Positions 58,435-64,000 of a stretch of 64,000 bases of DNA are shown one piece after another. The number at the start of each line of letters is the position of its first letter. The first letter of the stretch is position 1. This DNA is from Halichoerus grypus (lineage: Eukaryota; Chordata; Mammalia; Carnivora; Phocidae), in NCBI RefSeq assembly GCF_964656455.1, contig NC_135715.1:41922603-41986602 (forward strand), in the 5' to 3' direction. Position numbers and translations under genes: made by a program. The notes under the pieces were generated by a model, which did not search any database, was not told where the DNA came from, and worked only from the letters and a program-made list of their open reading frames with translations.

Positions 58435-58635
58435 ATAGAAGACACTTACTAAATATTTAAATGTGTTCTTATATGTGTTTTATGTTAAATCCTGACCACA
58501 ACTCCAATTTTAGTGAAACTAAGTCCAGGATGAGGACTTGCTCAATTTGGTCATACATAGGCTGGATTTTGTGGAGTCATTATTCAAATTCCACCGTCTA
58601 ACTTTAGGATTCAATATTTAAACCACTATGTTAAA
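58435..58635 (-). mobile_element. MIR fragment, antisense
   Basis: 'cttactaaatatttaaatgt', 'aggacttgctcaatttggtc' and 'ttcaaattccaccgtctaac' with 'aaaccactatgtt' follow the reverse MIR consensus from its 3' to its 5' end. Confidence 0.6.
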
Positions 58636-58639
58636 ACCC

Positions 58640-59737
58640 AGAAGCTCAACAATGACTAAAACCCCTGACTATATCCAAGCTACCTCCTTTGTTCACTATT
58701 TCACATTGCATGATACTAATTTATACTGTACCATCTAATGTATTTCTCTTTAAAGACATCATGACATTTGATGGATAAATACATACAGCCTTCCAAACAA
58801 CATTCTTTCCAGTACGTATTCTTTTGTAAGTCCTGTGTTATATATATACGTGAGAGCCAGTTTTTGTGCACAAACTGCAGGAGCCAAGTGAAGGAAGGGT
58901 GAGGCAGGGAGAACTTCACTTCTCCACTTGGTTACACTTTTTTTTCTGCTTGCTCAAGGACAGTCTTTCTTGTACAAAACTGTACAGATCTTTTATAACT
59001 ATAAGGATAGCATACATTACTCAAACTCATTTTCAAGTAATAATATATTTAATTTAAACTCTCCATTCTATTTGAAATGTTCAAATGAGACATTTGTAAA
59101 ATAATGCAATGTCCGTATGACTGTATCCTCCCCATCAATATAGCTCACAAAAGAAACCAAGGATTATTTCTTACTCTTCTTATGAATTCATTTTGTATGA
59201 AATTCTCAAGGCAATAGAGCAGCTTTAATAATTCTGAAGGAAGAACTGTACTTTAAAATGTATGACACTTTTGCTTTGATTAAATTTTTTCTGATGCTTT
59301 CTTTGGGATGTTGGCTCTCAGATTGGTGATAGCCAATGATTTGTCCTCTTGTTAAAGAGGAATGTGATTTGACTGTCATATATTTTGCTAACTGATTTTT
59401 CCAAGTCACTCTCTCCTTCATTATATTCATCATATATGCTGCTTCTGCAGCTATCTTAGAAAAATACAAAATTGATTATTTTACATTTGTTTTAACTGCT
59501 TCTGTTCAAAATTCAATTCTGCATTATACCACCTTGAATTTTAACTTTAAAGTATACCCAGTGCCACAGACTATCTGCAATGCCTTCAAAAGTTCCTGAG
59601 TTGCATAACCCTCAACATTGAACTAATTTATTTCTAAATCTCTACCTTTCCTTTTTCAATCCGATACTGTATCATGCCAATTTTATTATTATTTTCTGAA
59701 TTAATTCCCTGCAACCAATAAGCATGTGAAAATGATA
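58640..59737. other. Unassigned DNA
   Basis: Nothing recognised. The 87-codon minus-strand frame at 59206-59469 has no motif. Confidence 0.5.
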
Positions 59738-59920
59738 CTTCTAATAATAATTGCAATCAGTACTTCCTAAGCTCTTACTATGTACCAAACACTGTTTTAA
59801 TGCTTTGCAGATATTTAAAACTTACAATAAACTTCTTATAAAGAACTAAGACCTCAGAAAGGTTAATTAAATTGCCTAGGTCACATACTACTAAGTACTA
59901 GAGTTGGTGAACACCTGCAG
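59738..59920 (-). mobile_element. MIR, antisense
   Basis: 'cctaagctcttactatgtac', 'caaacactgttttaatgctt', 'gacctcagaaaggttaatta' and 'cctaggtcacatactactaa' are clear reversed MIR landmarks. Confidence 0.75.
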
Positions 59921-60904
59921 GCAGTCAGAAAGAAGGTTGAGAGTGAACTGGGACTGTATATTTTGCTGGTTCCCCATCTACTGAGAGCTGGCTAAACTTT
60001 CATTCCTGAATTTCTATCAGGTGGCCCTCTCTACCCACAGAATTGTCCATGTCCAAATATGCTGAGGGACCTGATCTCTTTAGGTTTACCTTTAAGAACA
60101 AAGATTCCCCTACTTCCTCATTCCTCCACTCCCCCCTCATTAACTTGTCATGGGATACTTTTGGCTTCCATCTATTCTATAACTATTCAATTTATTAAAA
60201 TTTCTTTTAATTACCCAATTTGAGTGTGTTTTGCATCTCCTACCAAACCTTGCTGGATTCTAGGATAATTTACTGATACTCCCATGTTCACCAATATGAT
60301 AGCAGGAACTTGAAAAAAATTAAATGATTTGTGTTCAAGTTCTATAATTTTGAGGATACATTCCAGAGTGATGTTTCTTCTGCTTGAATGTGCAAATGGT
60401 AGTTTTAGGAAACACTTTTCTTTTTTTCTGCTTTCATGGAATGTGAGAAGGAAGAGACAAAGAATCTATGAAATTAGAGTCAGAGTGCCAAATATGCAGA
60501 ATGCTATAAATGGAAATGGAATTGAAGAAATGTGATAATTATGAAATAAGAAGAAAATAATCTTAAATAAGAGTCTACTGAGTCATCTCTATTCCTTACA
60601 TCAGTAGTTACTCCTAAACCATCTTGGAAAAGTAATTACATAGATGTATTCATACATATTCAATCTACAGAGGACATACTATGACAGAATTTGAAGTGTT
60701 ATCAGTCTACCACAACACTTAGAGGGAAAAGTGCTTCCCTTTCTGTGTTTTATGCTCCTCAGAGATTCATATTCTCTATTCCTCTTCCATTTATAGAATG
60801 TTGTCAGCAGTCTTACTTCTTGGAAATTTCAGTTAGCTCCTTTTTATTATATCTGTGATGATCACTTTATTTTTTTAATTATCTTTTTCTTTTCCCTTGA
60901 AAAG
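59921..60904. other. Unassigned DNA
   Basis: Composition is near average and no repeat or gene was recognised. The 68-codon frame at 60329-60535 has no motif. Confidence 0.45.
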
Positions 60905-61418
60905 TTGTGGTAGGAAGAATAATGCCCCCCCCCCCGCCAACATCTCTGTATCCTAATGCCTAAAACCTGAATTATTTTAGGTTACATTACAAAGGGATAT
61001 CAAAGATTCATATGGAAGTAAGGTTGCTAATCAGCTGACTTTAAAATAGGGAGAGTATCACGGATTATCAGGTAGGCCTAGTTTAATCATGAGACTCTTT
61101 AGAAGTAGAAGAGGAAATAGGAAGAGAATCAGGAACTGGCAGTGTGAGGACTCTGCCCAGTGGTGCTGACCCTCAAGATGTAGGAAGGGAGCCATGAGTC
61201 AAGAAAAGCAAGTGGCCTCTGGAAGCTAGAAAAGAAAAGGAAACAAATCCTCCCCTAGAATCTCTAAATAAAGAGACTCAGCCCTTCTGATACCTTGATT
61301 TTAGCCCAGAAAGACCCAGATAAGACTTCTGACTTACAAAACTGTAAGATAATACACTTGTGTTAAGTCACTGAGTTTGTGGTAATTTGCTATAGCAGCA
61401 ATAGAAAACTAATGCAAA
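60905..61418 (+). mobile_element. Ancient LTR-like repeat (MLT1/MaLR type?)
   Basis: Starts 'tgtggtaggaagaataatgc' plus a C-run, then 'aagtaaggttgctaatcagc', 'ggagccatgagtcaagaaaa', 'taccttgattttagcccaga', 'gtttgtggtaatttgctata' and 'gaaaactaatgca'. It is the fullest of the four family members here (4340, 20300 inverted, 39880 end only). No coding sequence. Confidence 0.55.
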
Positions 61419-61433
61419 TTAAAAGGAAATTTT

Positions 61434-61630
61434 TTTTAAGATTTATTTATTTTAGAGAAAGAGAGGGAGTGTGTATGTGTATGGGGAGGGGCAGAGGGAG
61501 ATAATCTTCAAGCAGACTCCCCCACTGAGCTGGAAGCCTGATATGGGACTTGATCTCACAACCCATGAGATCATGACCTGAGCTAAAACCAAGAGTCTGA
61601 CAATTAACTGACTGAGTCACTCAGACACTC
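61434..61630 (-). mobile_element. CAN-SINE, older subtype, antisense
   Basis: 'taagatttatttattttaga', 'gatcatgacctgagctaaaa' and 'gtcactcagacactc'. The perfect 13-bp duplication aaaaggaaatttt lies at 61421-61433 and 61631-61643. Despite the old subtype features and diverged head, its duplication is intact. Confidence 0.94.
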
Positions 61631-61643
61631 AAAAGGAAATTTT

Positions 61644-62159
61644 AAGTAACCTATTATGTCTTAATAGTTAACACAAGTATTTTCACTATATTTTCTGTTA
61701 AAAATTTGTACACTAATTTCCTAAAGATTTTCAAATTTTATTTTTTATTACAATAGTTCCAGAATAAAGTCATATATAACTAACATCAACCTAGTTGAAA
61801 CAGAATATTTTTGTCCATTACTACTTTCAAAGATGAAAAAGATTTTGAAAAATATTATTATATCATATATTTAAAACCATAAAGAATTTACTAGTTTCAA
61901 ATCTTAAAACATTAAAAATAAAAGATATGTAATAAGATTATAATACAATTTATTTTACATTATTTGTGAAATTTGTTAGAAACTGATACTCCAACACATA
62001 TGAAAAGAATGCAATAAACCTTGCAATACTTCTCTCTCTCCCTCTCCCTATCTCTTATATAGATATATATATACACACACACACAAAATATAAGTATCAT
62101 ACTTAAGTATATATATACATTTGAATAGCCTCATCTTCATTTATTTAAATTCAATTTGA
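61644..62159. other. Unassigned AT-rich DNA with microsatellite
   Basis: A compound CT/TA/CA microsatellite lies at about 62030-62088. Nothing else recognised. Confidence 0.5.
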
Positions 62160-64000
62160 AGTTAAAAATCCACAAGTAACATTCTATGATTAAGTAACTT
62201 CACTGTGAATTATACCACAAGTAATAAAGAAATACTGTCAATTTTGTACAATCTTCCTAAAAGCTGAGACAGTCAAGAACCCTTTCTAAGTTAACTTATG
62301 AGACTAGAAGTATGCAGATACCGAAATCATAAAAGAAATTATAAAAAAATTATACTAAGAATATAGAAAACATTATTTAAAGTGTTAGCAATCAAACACA
62401 CACTTTAAGTGCAAACTCTCACCAAACAACAAGGAATAAAAGGGGACTTCTTTAATGTAAGTCCATCTTTAAGAAATCTACACTTAACATCTTACTTAAT
62501 AGTCAAAGACTGATTTCCTACTATTATTGGGATCAAGGAAAGGATATCCAATCATCACTCTTATTCAATAATTTTTAGAGGTGTTATCCAGTAAAATAAA
62601 ACAAGAAAAAAAGCATAGAGCTTGAAAAGAAACATAACTGTCTATATATAAACATTATGGGGACTCTGTAAAATTCCAAAGAATGCACAAAGAGCTACTA
62701 ACAATAAGTGAGGTTAGCAATTTTGAAAACTATCCAAATAAAGACATTATGAAATTAGTGTAAGGATAAACTAACATATCAATAAAACAAAATATATAGC
62801 CTAGAAATATACCCACACATATAATATCAATTGCTGAATGACAAAAGTATCAAGTTAATTCAGGGTGAACAGATTACTTTTTTTTTTTTTTTAATAATTT
62901 ATACTGTACCATCTGGATAAGCTTGGGCAAAAGATAAGAATCAACCACCGCCCCCTGCCCCCCTGCCACTTAACTCCCTACGCAAAATTAATTTGATGAC
63001 TCATACAGGTAAATTCAACATCTGAAAAAATAAGATTTTAAAAAACAGTAGGAGCAAATCTTTGTGGCCTGGGTTAAAGATTTTGTGGGTAAGGGGGCGC
63101 CTGGGTGGCTCAGGCGTTAAGCGTCTGCCTTTGGCTCAGGTCATGATCCCAGGGTCCTGGGATCGAGCCCCGCGTCGGGCTCCCTGCTCCGCGGGAAGCC
63201 TGCTTCTCCCTCTCCCACTCCCCCTGCTTGTGTTCCCTCTCTCGCTGTGTCTCTGTCAAATAAATAAAATCTTAAAAAAAAAAAAAAAAAAAGATTTTGT
63301 GGGTAGGACAAAGAGCATAAACTGTAAAAGAAAATAATGATAAACTGAACTTCATAAAAAAAAAAAAGACCTTGTTAAGGAAATGAATAAGCAGGCCATA
63401 TACTGGAGAAAAATTCAAAGCCCATATCTGAGAAAGGACAGATGCCCATAATATAAAAAGAAAGCATACAACAAGCTGACAAAAAGAAAAAAATAAATAA
63501 TTTTTTAAATGAATAAATATAAGAAAAATTTTTAAATGGCCAAAAGATTTGAATAAACAGCAATGGCAACTAAGCCTATGAAAGGAAGCTCACTATTATC
63601 AGTCATTTGGGAAATGCAAATTAAAGAGCATTGTGATAGTATTACGGATCTACTGGATTGGGAAAAATCAAAAGCAAAAACAAAGATAAACAGAAGCAAA
63701 ATAAAACCCAACAATAAAAAGAGATGACAAGGACATTTAGGAAAGGGAACACTCATGTACTGTGAGAATACAAAGTGATTCACCCACTGGAAAATAATTC
63801 AATAGTCTTAAAGTTTTATGTACACTTATTATATGACCCAGCAACCCCACACTGAGATATGTGTCCAAGAGAAACAACATGCACATGTTCACAAGACCTC
63901 TACACCAATATTTGTGGCTGCTTCATTTACAGTTGCCACATATTTGAAAGAACACAAATATCCATCAACTGAAGAATAGCTAAAAGAATTGTTGTATGTC
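62160..64000 (+). mobile_element. Ancient L1 ORF2 to 3' part, cut by window edge
   Basis: Diverged sense landmarks: 'gggatcaaggaaaggatatc', 'actcttattcaataattttt', 'ggagcaaatctttgtggcct', then after the nested SINE 'aataagcaggccatatactg', 'gggaaatgcaaattaaagag', 'ttatatgacccagcaacccc' and 'aaatatccatcaactgaaga'. A T-run (62879-62893) interrupts it. The 3' end lies beyond the window. No frame is maintained. Confidence 0.68.
63092..63289 (+). mobile_element. CAN-SINE nested in ancient L1
   Basis: 'gggggcgcctgggtggctca' to an 18-A tail. The perfect 16-bp duplication aaagattttgtgggta lies at 63076-63091 and 63290-63305. The host L1 text reads through once the SINE and one duplication are removed. 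Confidence 0.97.

Noticed and set aside
1..64000. A previously undescribed biological system
   Set aside because: Both strands were read for gene clusters, structured RNAs and ordered repeats. Everything with structure is explained by retroelements, pseudogenes and simple repeats.

Overview
This window looks like mammalian nuclear DNA from a carnivore. The diagnostic signal is 24 copies of the tRNA-derived carnivore SINE (CAN-SINE/SINEC), recognised by the 'cgcctgggtggctcagt' head, the 'ggtcatgatcc' middle, a CT-rich stretch and an 'aaataaataaataaaatctt' plus poly(A) tail. Several carnivore-type L1 3' ends support the same placement. The SINEs lack the dog-specific head and are of the type I associate with bears, seals and mustelids, so a non-canid caniform is likely. 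That last step is inference.

I found no intact protein-coding gene. Every longer open frame is L1 ORF2 debris, antisense of L1, SINE read-through or unrecognisable. The window is an AT-rich gene desert (or a very large intron) built from layers of transposons. The oldest layer is L2 and MIR fragments, ancient L1M/L1ME/HAL1-like pieces and LTR-like repeats of the kind that ends in 'aaactaata'. Above it lie a long L1M element (29.4-34.6 kb), carnivore L1s and the SINEs, many with clear target-site duplications.

Layout: 0-7.4 kb is old L1 fragments, an antisense L1 5' region, two SINEs and an LTR-like repeat. At 7.75-8.13 kb on the minus strand is a decayed processed pseudogene of NAXE (NAD(P)HX epimerase). 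9.1-13.6 kb holds L2 and L1 3' ends. 14.6-23.4 kb holds SINEs, a 35-nt U2 snRNA stub with its own target-site duplication, L2 and MIR. At 23.4-25.3 kb a truncated L1 sits inside an older SINE. 25.3-29.4 kb is mostly unassigned AT-rich DNA. 29.4-36.8 kb is dominated by L1M with nested SINEs. 37-48 kb is sparse, with MIR, L2, an antisense L1M and a young L1 end nested in an old L1. At 48.8-51.9 kb is a 5'-inverted L1 whose two pieces meet in L1 coordinates, the mark of twin priming. 52-62 kb is mostly unassigned sequence, with a 3'UTR-only L1, MIRs and an LTR-like repeat. 62.2-64 kb is an old L1 with a nested SINE, running off the window.

No novel biological system is supported. The interesting content is retrotransposition by-products: the NAXE pseudogene, the U2 stub, a poly(A)-only insertion, the twin-primed L1, nested insertions, and a few low-repeat blocks that might be conserved noncoding DNA. 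Family names rest on recalled consensus sequences and boundaries are approximate unless a duplication is cited.
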